DNA of 64,000 bases, taken from positions 372,001 through 436,000 of the forward strand of contig CAWJWO010000002.1 in the NCBI GenBank assembly GCA_963846585.1, given 5' to 3'. The notes beneath the pieces were generated by a model that made no database searches, was not told the DNA's origin, and worked only from the letters and a program-made list of their open reading frames with translations. The stretch's first letter is position 1. Every line of letters begins with the position of its first letter. Below are positions 1 through 9,107 of the stretch, piece after piece. The position numbers were made by a program, and so were the translations under genes. Source of the stretch: JAAUTT01 sp963846585 (GTDB taxonomy: Bacteria; Bacteroidota; Bacteroidia; Bacteroidales; JAAUTT01).

Positions 1-180
1 TTGTTTGAATAGTAGTTTTTCCATGAGATTTGTCAAATTTTCAATAAAGTATATTTTTATATATTATAGTTATAAATATTCGCTTGTAAAAATACAATCA
101 ATAATTATTTCTCAGTATAATAATTGATTTAAATATTAACAAATCAGTCAGTTTATAAACAAACTTTTATTATTTTTTTT

Positions 181-636
181 TTACTTTATTTCCATTAAAA
201 AACTATATCCATGTTTAATAAACCCAATATTTTCATAAAACTTATGTGCCCGTTCCCGTTTTAAATTACTTGACAAGGTAAGTTTATAACAATCATTATC
301 CCTGCATACCTTAATTGCATACTCCATCATCTTTGCGCCAATACCACGTGAACGGTAATTTTTATCAACTACAACACTCTCTGTTATACCTGCCGGTTTT
401 CCTTTATGTCCGAGATTATCCATTATTAAGAGCTCAAAAGTTCCAACTATTTTATTATTAAAACATGCAACATATAACGAATAATTAGGATAAATAATGA
501 ACTTGTCAAATATATTTAACGCGTCTTCGACTGATAAAATATCTTCATTATCTGAATCAGCCGTTGCATATAATCTTAAAACCTCTTGCAGGTCATCTTT
601 AATAGCTTTTCGTATTACTAAATTCTCAACTATCAT
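181..636 (-). CDS. GNAT family N-acetyltransferase
   Basis: A 151-residue single-domain protein of the GNAT fold, which transfers an acetyl group from acetyl-CoA to an amine; the substrate cannot be told. The acetyl-CoA pyrophosphate-binding loop is visible as RSRGIG (residues 95-100), preceded by the strand ESVVVDKNY and followed by the usual helix. The C-terminal YENIGFIKHGYSF matches the conserved end of the family. Length is normal for a stand-alone GNAT. It is followed on the same strand side by a period-7 array and lies at the window edge, so no operon can be inferred. Confidence 0.85.
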   Translation of the reverse strand: MIVENLVIRKAIKDDLQEVLRLYATADSDNEDILSVEDALNIFDKFIIYPNYSLYVACFNNKIVGTFELLIMDNLGHKGKPAGITESVVVDKNYRSRGIGAKMMEYAIKVCRDNDCYKLTLSSNLKRERAHKFYENIGFIKHGYSFLMEIK

Positions 637-694
637 ATTTTAATTACTAATTTCTCTTTTCAAAAGCTCAACTTCTATGCACTACTTATATAAT

Positions 695-727
695 ACTATG
701 CACTATGCACTTAGCACTATGCACTAT
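695..727. repeat. period-7 tandem array (GCACTAT family)
   Basis: Four to five imperfect copies of the heptamer GCACTAT (one GCACTTA variant) fill the gap between the GNAT and DUF3795 genes. The same word family, or its reverse complement ATAGTGC/TAAGCAC, recurs near 19960, 21215, 21365, 22445, 26190, 55615 and 57025. Confidence 0.85.
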
Positions 728-728
728 A

Positions 729-1067
729 TTAATTCAGGCTTTTCAAATTCTTAACAGCTTCCGGAGTATACTTATGTACCATTGCAACTATCTCGCATTT
801 ATCCATTTCAGTACAATCAGCACAGGTATCGAATCCTTTGCCTGCAACACAATTTCTGATTTCGCATACAGAGCAATGGCTAAATTTAATTCCTTCTTCC
901 CTGCAGCCCAGACAATTTATTTCATCAGGAGAAATAAACGGAGCATCATATATTTTTTGCCATTTTTCAGATGTGGATTTTCGCAGATCATTATCATCTT
1001 TTACCGTTGCAATGTATGCATCACAAGTGGCACAATTCAAACCACAACAGGAGATTAGTTTTTTCAT
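729..1067 (-). CDS. DUF3795 cysteine-rich protein
   Basis: A 112-residue protein with twelve cysteines arranged in clusters: CCGLNCATC near the start, CLGC mid-protein, and CSVCEIRNC plus CADC towards the end. This is the signature of DUF3795, a small family common in anaerobic bacteria and archaea that probably binds metal (zinc or Fe-S) but has no established activity. Length is normal for the family. It is flanked on both sides by period-7 arrays, so it is probably its own transcription unit. Confidence 0.8.
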   Translation of the reverse strand: MKKLISCCGLNCATCDAYIATVKDDNDLRKSTSEKWQKIYDAPFISPDEINCLGCREEGIKFSHCSVCEIRNCVAGKGFDTCADCTEMDKCEIVAMVHKYTPEAVKNLKSLN

Positions 1068-1075
1068 AGTAAGAT

Positions 1076-1103
1076 AGTTAGTTGTTAGTTGTTAGTTGTT
1101 AGT
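1076..1103. repeat. period-7 tandem array (TTAGTTG family), overlaps a gene end
   Basis: About four copies of the heptamer TTAGTTG. The array overlaps the 3' end of the DUF2062 gene: on the minus strand CAACTAACAAC encodes the final Thr-Asn residues and supplies the TAA stop (1085-1087). Confidence 0.85.
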
Positions 1104-1567
1104 GAATATATTGTGAAATAAAAGAGTAGAATCCTGTATATTATATAACCTACTATCATTGAAACTATTATCCATACAATTGTCGCTGCGATCATCACTT
1201 TAAGATAATCACTAATAAAAATATCTGTATGATTAATAATAAAACCCGGTAATTGTTTAACTGGTAACACACTTTTCAATTCCAGCCGGAAAATCAACTG
1301 GCCCAGACGAATGAAAGGATATATGAGAATTATCTGAAGCGGTGAAACCAGTAGATGCACTGCAATCAAAATAAACTGATTTAACCTGAAAATAAAACCG
1401 AAAGTCACAGCAATGAAAAAAGTAAAACCAAATAATGGCGTAGTTCCTATACAAATTGCTGATGCGATAGCAAAAGATGTACTCCGGGGATCCAATTTAA
1501 GACTATTTTCAATTATCTCAAAGATTTTGATTTTATAATAATTGTAAATCCTCGTTAGTAAATACAT
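1085..1567 (-). CDS. DUF2062 membrane protein
   Basis: A 160-residue membrane protein with the DUF2062 pattern: an amphipathic start, then SFAIASAICIGTTPLFGF (about residues 31-48), then two to three hydrophobic helices, with the last around residues 123-150. DUF2062 proteins are inner-membrane proteins of unknown function, in some genomes linked to glycosyltransferases. The last residues (LTTNN) are encoded by a heptamer array rather than by conserved coding sequence, so the ancestral C-terminus may have been replaced. Confidence 0.75.
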   Translation of the reverse strand: MYLLTRIYNYYKIKIFEIIENSLKLDPRSTSFAIASAICIGTTPLFGFTFFIAVTFGFIFRLNQFILIAVHLLVSPLQIILIYPFIRLGQLIFRLELKSVLPVKQLPGFIINHTDIFISDYLKVMIAATIVWIIVSMIVGYIIYRILLFYFTIYSLTTNN

Positions 1568-1668
1568 TTAAATCCATATACGTTTTCCAAATTTAACAAA
1601 CAAACTTTAAACTAATATTACATAATTCATATATATCCGTTAAGCCTGAAAAAGATACGAACATGTAA

Positions 1669-2268
1669 TTAACATTTAAGTTCTACATTCAATTCTTTGA
1701 CTTCACTCTCTATCTTTAATAAGTCTGACAATACCCGGATAAAGTATTTTTTAGTTTCATCTATTGTTCCGTCATTATTGATATTAATAATACCCGGAAG
1801 CAGAATATTGAATTCACTTGCTCTTTGAAGGCGTTCTTCAATATCTTCTTCAGATTCACGTCCCCTTTTGAGTAATCTTTCTCTTAATTTTTCAGGATTT
1901 GTTTGTATTTGACATATTTGCATTTCCGGATATAGAGCCAGGGCCTGTGGTATATATCCCCGTGAACCGTTAATAACCACCAGACTTCCTGAACTTAGCC
2001 ATTGATTAATCTCAAACCCTATACCATAATAATTCCCATGACTTTGCCAGTGCATAGCAAAAAGACCCTTACTAAGGCGAAATAAAAATTCCTGTTCTGA
2101 AAGACATATATGATTTTCACCGGATAATTCTATCTGCCTGGTAATATATCTATGTGCAAAAATTACAGGAATGTGTTTATAGTTTATGCCTTCTCTGACA
2201 TGCGATAATAATGTGTCTTTACCGGACCCTGAGGCTCCAACCAAATATATCAGATTTTTGCTGTTCAA
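1669..2268 (-). CDS. phnN: ribose 1,5-bisphosphate phosphokinase PhnN
   Basis: A 199-residue P-loop kinase of the guanylate-kinase-like fold. Walker A is GASGSGKD at residues 11-18; RYITRQ and GENHICLSEQEF match the PhnN substrate region, and the C-terminal LRERLLKRGRESEEDIEERL is the lid segment. PhnN phosphorylates ribose 1,5-bisphosphate to PRPP, the last step of the C-P lyase pathway. It lies 3.4 kb from and opposite in strand to the phnC-phnE-phnM remnant. No phnGHIJKL are present in the window, so its role here may be general ribose bisphosphate salvage. Confidence 0.8.
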   Translation of the reverse strand: MNSKNLIYLVGASGSGKDTLLSHVREGINYKHIPVIFAHRYITRQIELSGENHICLSEQEFLFRLSKGLFAMHWQSHGNYYGIGFEINQWLSSGSLVVINGSRGYIPQALALYPEMQICQIQTNPEKLRERLLKRGRESEEDIEERLQRASEFNILLPGIININNDGTIDETKKYFIRVLSDLLKIESEVKELNVELKC

Positions 2269-2355
2269 TTGTCAATTTAGCCGTAAGTAGTAAGAATTAA
2301 ATAATATCGTTTATAAACTTTATAAACCTATTTGCACATCTGCAAATCTGCACCT

Positions 2356-4047
2356 TCATCTCAATTCACCATCCCCGTTATAAACGATCTTCCCGCCAAT
2401 GACCGTTTTCAGTACTTTTATCATTCTGATAGAATCAGGATCAACATTGCGGGGATCTCTTGATAGAATTACAAAGTCAGCCAATTTTCCCTTTTCTATG
2501 GAACCCTTGATTTTCTCTTCAAATGAGGCATAAGCACTTCCCATAGTCCATACTTTAATGGCATCTTCTACCGATACTCTTTGTGCTTCCCCATAAACCT
2601 TACCTTTGGAACTTTTCCTGGTTACCATTGATTGTATCCTAAGCAACGGATCAGCTGCACTAACGCTAAAGTCAGAATGGCCGGCAACCGGAATACCCAT
2701 TTTTAATGCTGAGGCAGTAGGATGCATCCAATTCCAGCGATAGGCCCCATATTCTTCTTCTTTTTCGCCATGTTCATATTCATAAGAATGGGTCACTATA
2801 ACTACACCATCTTTCTTTATAACCTTTAATATTGAATCATTTACAATACTGCAATGTTCTATCCTGAATCTATGATTATTATCAGGATATTTTGCAAGTG
2901 CACGTTCATATGCCAGAAGAACCATAGGTATTTCCATGTCCCCGTTGGAATGTGTTGCAATTTGAAACCCGGCCATATGTATGGCAAGCATCAATGAATC
3001 GAGTTGTTCCTGTGTACGGGCAGGAGGAATACCATAATCATCCTTTTTACCGGTTTTGGGATTAATCCTTTCATAAGGCTGACTCACCCAACAGGTCCTT
3101 CCTGACAGGGAATTCCCGTGAAATACTTTAATAGTTTTTACCCTGAGGCTGGTTACAGGAATTGCAGGATCAACGATAAGACTTTTTGCCTCATTAAGAT
3201 GACGCTCACTTATCATTACATTGATCCTGACAGGTTGTCCTGCATAATAGGCCTTTTCATATAATTTTACTTTTGGAATATCTATACCTGCATCTCCTAT
3301 ACTTGTAATTCCTTTAGCTGTAAAATTCCTGAAACACTTTAAAAATCCTTCTACTTCTTCCTGTTCATCGGCTTTAGGCCATTTCGGCCCGGCCTTTTCA
3401 ACAATATATCCTGCATGTTCGCGACATACTCCGTCAGGTCCGTTTTCATCCCTGTCAAATGCGCCTCCCAAAGGATCTTTAGTATTTTTATCAACTTTTG
3501 CCATTGCAAGTGCATACGAATTTACAACACATATATGTCCACTTGAATGACTTATCATTACAGGATGTTCTGTTGAAACCTTATCCAAATCGTACCTGTT
3601 GGGGTGACGGCCAAAATTAGTATCGGAATACCTGGAACCGTAAATCCATTGACCTTTTGGAGTAATTGCTGCTTTCTTCTTCAGGATGGAGATCAGGTCA
3701 TCAATACTTGATATTCTGGGCGGAGTTAAATCAATAGTACCAAGTATATTGTCCTCCGGATAAACAGGTTCAGGATGCATGTGGGAATCTATAAATCCGG
3801 GAGTAATTGTATTACCTTTAGCATCTATTACTTCAGTATTTTTACCAATATACTTTTTTATTTCTTTTGTACTACCAACAGCAATAAACTTACCTTCTTT
3901 CACGGCAAAGGCTTCAGCCCGGGGATTTTTATCGTCAACAGTTATAACTTTCCCATTAATAACCGCTAAATCACAAATTGGATTTTTGACTGAACAACCT
4001 GTTATCAAACTTAGGGATAATCCCAGTAAAATAATTATATTCTTCAT
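2356..4047 (-). CDS. secreted lipoprotein amidohydrolase (YtcJ-like)
   Basis: A metal-dependent amidohydrolase of the amidohydrolase_3 / YtcJ type, which hydrolyses C-N bonds; substrate unknown. I start it at the ATG at 4047 because it gives a lipoprotein signal peptide (hydrophobic run then LITGCS, lipidated Cys at about residue 18); the upstream extension to 4137 reads through an intergenic repeat. GFIDSHMHPE carries the HxH metal ligands, ATHSNGD and IEHCS supply further His residues, and GHSDFSVSAADP the catalytic Asp region. The protein is about 563 residues, normal for the family. Lipidation suggests a periplasmic location. Confidence 0.85.
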   Translation of the reverse strand: MKNIIILLGLSLSLITGCSVKNPICDLAVINGKVITVDDKNPRAEAFAVKEGKFIAVGSTKEIKKYIGKNTEVIDAKGNTITPGFIDSHMHPEPVYPEDNILGTIDLTPPRISSIDDLISILKKKAAITPKGQWIYGSRYSDTNFGRHPNRYDLDKVSTEHPVMISHSSGHICVVNSYALAMAKVDKNTKDPLGGAFDRDENGPDGVCREHAGYIVEKAGPKWPKADEQEEVEGFLKCFRNFTAKGITSIGDAGIDIPKVKLYEKAYYAGQPVRINVMISERHLNEAKSLIVDPAIPVTSLRVKTIKVFHGNSLSGRTCWVSQPYERINPKTGKKDDYGIPPARTQEQLDSLMLAIHMAGFQIATHSNGDMEIPMVLLAYERALAKYPDNNHRFRIEHCSIVNDSILKVIKKDGVVIVTHSYEYEHGEKEEEYGAYRWNWMHPTASALKMGIPVAGHSDFSVSAADPLLRIQSMVTRKSSKGKVYGEAQRVSVEDAIKVWTMGSAYASFEEKIKGSIEKGKLADFVILSRDPRNVDPDSIRMIKVLKTVIGGKIVYNGDGELR

Positions 4048-4063
4048 TGGATAGTTTTTAATT

Positions 4064-4181
4064 AGTCGTAAGTAGTAAGTCGTAAGTCGTAAGAAAAAAG
4101 TAGAAAAGTAGAAAAGTAGAAAAGTAGAAAAGGGCAAACTACAACCCTTACAACCTCTACAGCCTTTACAGCCATTACAAC
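4064..4181. repeat. composite short-word arrays of period 7, 8 and 9
   Basis: Three arrays abut: about four copies of GTCGTAA (period 7), about four of AAAAGTAG (period 8), then about four and a half of a 9-mer related to ACAACCTTT (4140-4181). They lie directly upstream of the amidohydrolase start. Confidence 0.85.
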
Positions 4182-4300
4182 ATAATACCTGTGCAAATCT
4201 ATGTATCAGGAATTAGCCAGATGTTTAAAAGTAATTAGGTTTATATTAGAATTTGATTAAAGCGTAACGAAAAAATTGGTAGTTTTTTATCAGACTGTCA

Positions 4301-5389
4301 TTATTTTACGGAGAAGTTAACACGATTTCTCTTATGCCTGTCCAAAGCAAGATTTATTAATTCATCAATTACCTTAACATACGGAATACCGCTAATTTCC
4401 CACAATTTTGAAAACATACTTATATTGGTAAACCCGGGAATTGTATTTATTTCATTTACTATAAGTTCCTGTTGAGGGGTAAGGAAGAAATCAACACGGG
4501 CCATTCCTTCACAACAAAGTGTTTCACAAATTTTTACAGATAATTTTTGTATATTTTCAATAATATTTGCTGGTAAAGAAGCAGGAATGGAGATTGTTGC
4601 ACCGGATTCATCCAGATATTTTGCGGAGTAGGAATAGAACTCGTCATTCTCAACAATGACTTCCCCGGGTAAAGAAGCCTTATAATTTCCAACATTGCCA
4701 ATAACTGCACATTCTAACTCCCTGCCAATAATATTTTTTTCAATCAATACTTTAGTACTGAACTTAAACGCTTCTTGCATAGCCAATTGAAATTGTTCCT
4801 GAGTATTTACTTTGGATACTCCAACTGATGAACCCAGATTTGCAGGTTTCACAATAAATGGCAGATCAATTTTTTTTATTATTTCATTAAAACCGATCTC
4901 TTTTGTATTAGCTGCATGAACAACTATAAATTCTGCCACCGGTATGTTTGCATCCCGGAGTAACCTTTTAGTAACATCCTTATCCATACCAATAGCCGAA
5001 CCTAAAATATCGGCACCTACATACGGTATGTTCGCCAACTGCAAAAACCCCTGGATAGAACCATCCTCTCCGTTAGTGCCATGTAATACCGGAAATGCAA
5101 TATCTATAGAACCCATTTCATTTCCTTTTTCAATATCAATCATAATATTTGAATTTTCTTTCCCAATAACAGCTATTTCAATGGAATTCCGGGTTTCATT
5201 ATTACCTTCAACAGATTTTATTACCTGTGCCGGTAATTTGTTAAGCATCCATTTACCTTCCTTATCAATATATATAACTACCGGTTCATATTTGTTTTTA
5301 TCCAGGGATTCAAGTATATTTTGTGCAGACAGAATCGAAACTTCATGTTCGACTGATTTTCCTCCAAATATTATTCCAACTCTTATCAT
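4301..5389 (-). CDS. ddl: D-alanine--D-alanine ligase, DdlA type
   Basis: ATP-grasp ligase that joins two D-alanines for peptidoglycan synthesis in the cytoplasm. The N-terminal FGGKSVEHEVS, the central HGTNGEDGSIQG and MDKDVTKRLLRDA, the ATP-binding KPANLGSSVGVSK and the C-terminal NEINTIPGFTNISM with its Mg-binding Glu and Asn are all present. The overall pattern matches E. coli DdlA closely. At 362 residues it is full length. It is monocistronic here, not in a mur cluster, with arrays on both sides; this suggests the copy outside the division cluster. No evidence of D-lactate specificity was assessed. Confidence 0.93.
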   Translation of the reverse strand: MIRVGIIFGGKSVEHEVSILSAQNILESLDKNKYEPVVIYIDKEGKWMLNKLPAQVIKSVEGNNETRNSIEIAVIGKENSNIMIDIEKGNEMGSIDIAFPVLHGTNGEDGSIQGFLQLANIPYVGADILGSAIGMDKDVTKRLLRDANIPVAEFIVVHAANTKEIGFNEIIKKIDLPFIVKPANLGSSVGVSKVNTQEQFQLAMQEAFKFSTKVLIEKNIIGRELECAVIGNVGNYKASLPGEVIVENDEFYSYSAKYLDESGATISIPASLPANIIENIQKLSVKICETLCCEGMARVDFFLTPQQELIVNEINTIPGFTNISMFSKLWEISGIPYVKVIDELINLALDRHKRNRVNFSVK

Positions 5390-5397
5390 ATAAATAT

Positions 5398-5612
<215 letters not shown>

Positions 5613-5695
5613 AAAATCAATTAATACAATCCTAACTTTCTTCTCTTATATTCCTAATATTTTAATCATATGTTTGTTAGGGTAAAATATTAATA

Positions 5696-6508
5696 ATGCT
5701 CGAAGTACAGGATATTACCAAAGTCCTTCCTGACGGGAGGGTTTTATTAAAAAATATTAGTTTTTCAGTAAAGCGTGGCGAATTTGTAGGCATTTTAGGG
5801 CCAAGCGGGGCTGGAAAAACACTTACTATGCGTTGCTGTAACGGGTTAATGACACCTACATCAGGAAGAGTATTGTTAAGCGATGACGATGGGAATAAAA
5901 TCACACTCAGCAGCATTAAAGGGAAAAAACTAAGGAAGGCACGCAGGAAAGTTGGAGTAATCTTCCAGGGATTTAATCTTGTAAAAAGGCTTACGGCAAT
6001 TGAAAATGTAATGATTGGCCGATTAGGCGATATTAATCCCTGGCGAAGCATTATATATGGTTTTACTGAAGATGAAATGAACCAGGCTCAGGAAGCCCTT
6101 GATAAAGTAAAAATTAAAGAACTTGCATTCAGGAAAGTTGAAAGCATGAGTGGAGGAGAAATGCAGCGAGTTGCAATTGCCAGGGCTATATTTCAAAACC
6201 CGCTTATACTGCTGGCTGATGAACCAATTGCCAACCTTGACCCCAGCAATGCCAAAAGCATTATGAAAATATTACGCCCGTTAGCCGCAGAAATGCCTGT
6301 TATAGGTGTATTTCATCAACCGGATATCACTCAAACGTATTGTACAAGGATAATTGCTATTAAAGCAGGATTGATCGTTTATGACGGAATGCCGAATCTT
6401 ACTTCGGAACAATTACATAATATTTATGAAGATGAATTTACCGGGTTTGAGACAATTATAAAGGAAAATAATGTGAAAGGGATAGAATTTGAAAAAATCC
6501 TAATTTGA
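5696..6508 (+). CDS. phnC: phosphonate ABC transporter ATP-binding protein
   Basis: A 270-residue ABC ATPase. Walker A GPSGAGKT at residues 35-42, Q-loop Gln at 91, signature MSGGEMQRVAIARA from 151 (MSGG in place of the usual LSGG), Walker B LILLADEP at 170-177 followed by the D-loop, and the switch His in VFHQPD. Sequence around GRLGDINPWRS is typical of PhnC. It would energise phosphonate or phosphite import with the fused PhnE downstream. No periplasmic binding protein PhnD is found here, so the importer is incomplete within the window. Confidence 0.88.
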   Translation: MLEVQDITKVLPDGRVLLKNISFSVKRGEFVGILGPSGAGKTLTMRCCNGLMTPTSGRVLLSDDDGNKITLSSIKGKKLRKARRKVGVIFQGFNLVKRLTAIENVMIGRLGDINPWRSIIYGFTEDEMNQAQEALDKVKIKELAFRKVESMSGGEMQRVAIARAIFQNPLILLADEPIANLDPSNAKSIMKILRPLAAEMPVIGVFHQPDITQTYCTRIIAIKAGLIVYDGMPNLTSEQLHNIYEDEFTGFETIIKENNVKGIEFEKILI

Positions 6509-6556
6509 AAATTTGACCCTTCGACTACGCTCAGGGCAAGAAATGTGCTAATTTGA
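6502..6556. repeat. 55-bp perfect dispersed repeat, copy 1
   Basis: This 55-bp segment is identical to 51198-51252. It contains the imperfect palindrome CCCTTCGACTACGCTCAGGG (6517-6536), a REP-like core seen a third time with one change inside the hairpin at 23893-23918. It overlaps the last codons of phnC. Beyond it, 6588-6642 carries a period-8 array of CTACTTTC/CTTTTATA words. Confidence 0.9.
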
Positions 6557-6667
6557 CAATGAATGGACATGATACTAAAAAGAAAGACCTACTTTCCTAC
6601 TTTCTTACTTTGCTACTTCTCTACTTTTATACTTTTATACAAAAATCAATAATCAATTTTCATTTAA

Positions 6668-8263
6668 ATGTTTTCCCTTAATAGATATAAAAAATTAATA
6701 CTGCCCATTTTAATAATAATTGTATTAGTTTTTTTTGCAGCTCAATTATGTAAATTTAGCTGGACCGATCTTGCCAGGGGATTCCCTAAAGGTTTGATCT
6801 TAATTAAACTGATGGTTCCTCCTGATTGGTCGGCATTTCCTGAAATGGTGGGACCTGCATTGGAAACGGTTGTAATAGCAATATTTGCGACTGTTATAGG
6901 ATCGATATTATCTTTATTATTTGGATTAGCTGCCGCTAAAAATATTTCACATCCGGTTTTACGCAATACAACGAGATTTTTAATTGCATTGGAAAGGTCT
7001 CTGCCTGAAATATTTATAATTCTTCTTTTAGTTGCAGCTTTGGGTCTGGGCCCTGTTTGCGGTGTAATTGCACTGGCTATTGGATGTATTGGAATGCTGG
7101 GTAAATTAATAGCAGATGCAATAGAGGAAATTGATGCCAAAATTCTCGAATCAATTGAAACCACAGGGGCAAATAAATTCCAGCTCATTAAATACGGAGT
7201 AATTCCACAGGTGACCCCGGCATTAATTTCCAACACCATATTCAGGTTTGAAGTAAACATAAGGCTTTCTGTCCTTCTTGGAGCTGTCGGGGCTGGCGGG
7301 ATTGGTTTTGAACTCTCACAGTCATTTAACATGCTGGAATACCAAAGGGCAACCACTGCAATAATTGTTACACTTATTTTGGTTTTTTTAACTGAACGGT
7401 TATCAGATTTTCTAAGGAATAAAATACTGGAATCGGGTGATAATAAAATGAAAACATCCACCATGAAGGCATGGGTGCCCGTTCAGCGTTTCAGAAAAAG
7501 ATCGGTTACCATTATAACTATTTTTTTAATTGTAACATTATCAGCAATATTCCTGGGATTTAACCCTGTATTATTTATATCCGATTTTCATTATATGGTA
7601 TCATTATTTAGGGAAATGATCCCTGATAACCTTGAAATTCTAACCAGGCCGATTATATTCCTTAGCATAGCGCAAACAGTTTCAATGGCATTTCTGGGTA
7701 CCTTATTCGGCGGAACTATTGCCTTGTGCCTTGCATTTTTTGCTGCAGACAACACATCGCCTTCTCCATTTTTGCGAACGGTAATAAGAACACTTTTAGC
7801 ATTTGAGAGAGTAACTCCGAGTATGGTTATTATTCTTGTATTTATAATTGCCCTTGGGATAGGGCCTTTTGCAGGTATGCTTGCATTGACCGTTGGTACA
7901 CTTGGAATGTTTGGAAAATTATTTGCTGATGCAATTGAAAATGTTGAATTCGGCCCCTTAGAGGCAATTTATTCGACCGGTGCGCATAAACTGCAGACCA
8001 TCAGGTATGGCATTTTACCTCAGGTTTTACCATCATTTATTGCCAACTTTTTTTATGCTTTTGATGTAAATATGCGGGCGGCGATATTTTTGGGAATATT
8101 CGGAGGCGGTGGTATTGGTTATCAATATTATATGGTGATGAAAGTACTCCGGTATAAGGATGCACTGGCACTAATATGTTTTACAATAGTATTGATAACG
8201 TTGCTTGAAAAGATCTCGGATTACCTGAGAAAAAGAGTGATTGGGGTTGAAAGATTAAAATAA
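6668..8263 (+). CDS. phnE: phosphonate ABC transporter permease, fused PhnE-PhnE
   Basis: A 531-residue inner-membrane permease made of two PhnE domains in tandem, each about 250 residues, where a usual PhnE has about 260-280. Each half carries its own EAA-like coupling loop: TGANKFQLIKYGVIPQV in the first and TGAHKLQTIRYGILPQV in the second. Each half also has the ERSLPEIFIILL / ERVTPSMVIILV helix and the GAGGIG / GGGGIG turn. One chain therefore supplies both pore subunits. It sits between phnC and the damaged phnM, with phnM starting 1 bp after its stop. Confidence 0.9.
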   Translation: MFSLNRYKKLILPILIIIVLVFFAAQLCKFSWTDLARGFPKGLILIKLMVPPDWSAFPEMVGPALETVVIAIFATVIGSILSLLFGLAAAKNISHPVLRNTTRFLIALERSLPEIFIILLLVAALGLGPVCGVIALAIGCIGMLGKLIADAIEEIDAKILESIETTGANKFQLIKYGVIPQVTPALISNTIFRFEVNIRLSVLLGAVGAGGIGFELSQSFNMLEYQRATTAIIVTLILVFLTERLSDFLRNKILESGDNKMKTSTMKAWVPVQRFRKRSVTIITIFLIVTLSAIFLGFNPVLFISDFHYMVSLFREMIPDNLEILTRPIIFLSIAQTVSMAFLGTLFGGTIALCLAFFAADNTSPSPFLRTVIRTLLAFERVTPSMVIILVFIIALGIGPFAGMLALTVGTLGMFGKLFADAIENVEFGPLEAIYSTGAHKLQTIRYGILPQVLPSFIANFFYAFDVNMRAAIFLGIFGGGGIGYQYYMVMKVLRYKDALALICFTIVLITLLEKISDYLRKRVIGVERLK

Positions 8264-8264
8264 T

Positions 8265-9032
8265 ATGAACAGCCAGATTTTAACTAATGCAAGGATAGTA
8301 ACACCTGAATCGGATTTTATCGGATCGGCAGTAATTGAAAACGGAATTATTACTGAAATTATAAAAGGTAAATATTATCCGGAAGGAACAGATCAAAAGG
8401 GACATTGGTTAATACCGGGAATAATCGATATACATACAGATTATCTTGAAAAAGAAGTCAATCCCAGGCCAAGTGCTACATTTCCTCTGTCATTTGCAAT
8501 GCATTACCTTGATGCCAGGACAGCTTCCTGTGGTATCACAGATGTATTTTGTGCCATTAGTTTTTCAGATGATGCCATGAAGGGACGTAGCTTCAGTGAT
8601 GCAATACAATTTGTCAGAAATTTTCAAAAGCTGAAGCCCAATCTTTTGATAAAGCGTCACTTACATGCCAGGCTTGACCCAAATACCGACAGCGTACTGG
8701 AATACCTCGTTGATATACTTTGCAGTGATTACCATTTCCCTGCCTTGCTGGGTAGTGTTATAAAAATGATAGCCAGCGGTATTTCGCCAAGCAAAGCCAT
8801 AAGTTATGTAACTTTAAACCCTGCAAAAATGTTAAACTTTAATGATGTTGGCAGTATTGAAACGGGGAAAAAAGCTGATCTTGTAACATTCTCAATTATA
8901 GAATCCCATGCAGCAGTTTCAAATGTTTATATTGAAGGGGTGAGAAAGTACAATTCAAATTATTTACATCCGGTTAACCCTTCTCCTAATGGAGAAGGGG
9001 TGGGGAATGAATCAAAAATTTACCTAACCTGA
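8265..9032 (+). pseudogene. phnM: phnM with in-frame central deletion
   Basis: Related to PhnM, the alpha-D-ribose 1-methylphosphonate 5-triphosphate diphosphatase, normally about 380 residues. The N-terminal third is present (HTDYLEKEVNPRPS, ASCGITDVF, LIKRHLHAR), and so is the C-terminal part (VDILCSDYHFPALL, LNPAKMLNF, GKKADLV). The middle, which in PhnM holds the DHSPGQ and SHDD motifs with catalytic metal ligands, is missing: about 125 codons are lost in frame near nt 8708. The C-terminus is extended through a palindrome at 8978-8999. The reading frame is open but an active enzyme is unlikely. Confidence 0.8.
8978..8999. repeat. perfect inverted repeat with TAAT loop
   Basis: CCCTTCTCC (8978-8986), loop TAAT, GGAGAAGGG (8991-8999). 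It lies at the 3' end of the phnM remnant and is read through by it, so residues around PSPNGEG come from the palindrome. Palindromes of this type are recurrent dispersed repeats in Bacteroidota, as far as I recall. No T-run follows, so it is a weak terminator candidate. Confidence 0.7.
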
Positions 9033-9107
9033 TCTGACTACTACTAACTATTCTTATCTTTTTTAAATTGAATTTCTTCTATCTTGGTTCCTGGCTCCTG
9101 GTTCTAT

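Noticed and set aside
4048..4137. N-terminal extension of the amidohydrolase
   Set aside because: It translates the AAAAGTAG and GTCGTAA arrays and would bury the lipoprotein signal peptide.
6742..7464. A 240-codon open frame antisense to phnE
   Set aside because: It is a shadow of the phnE reading frame: composition mirrors the hydrophobic sense strand, and the sense protein is a clear permease.
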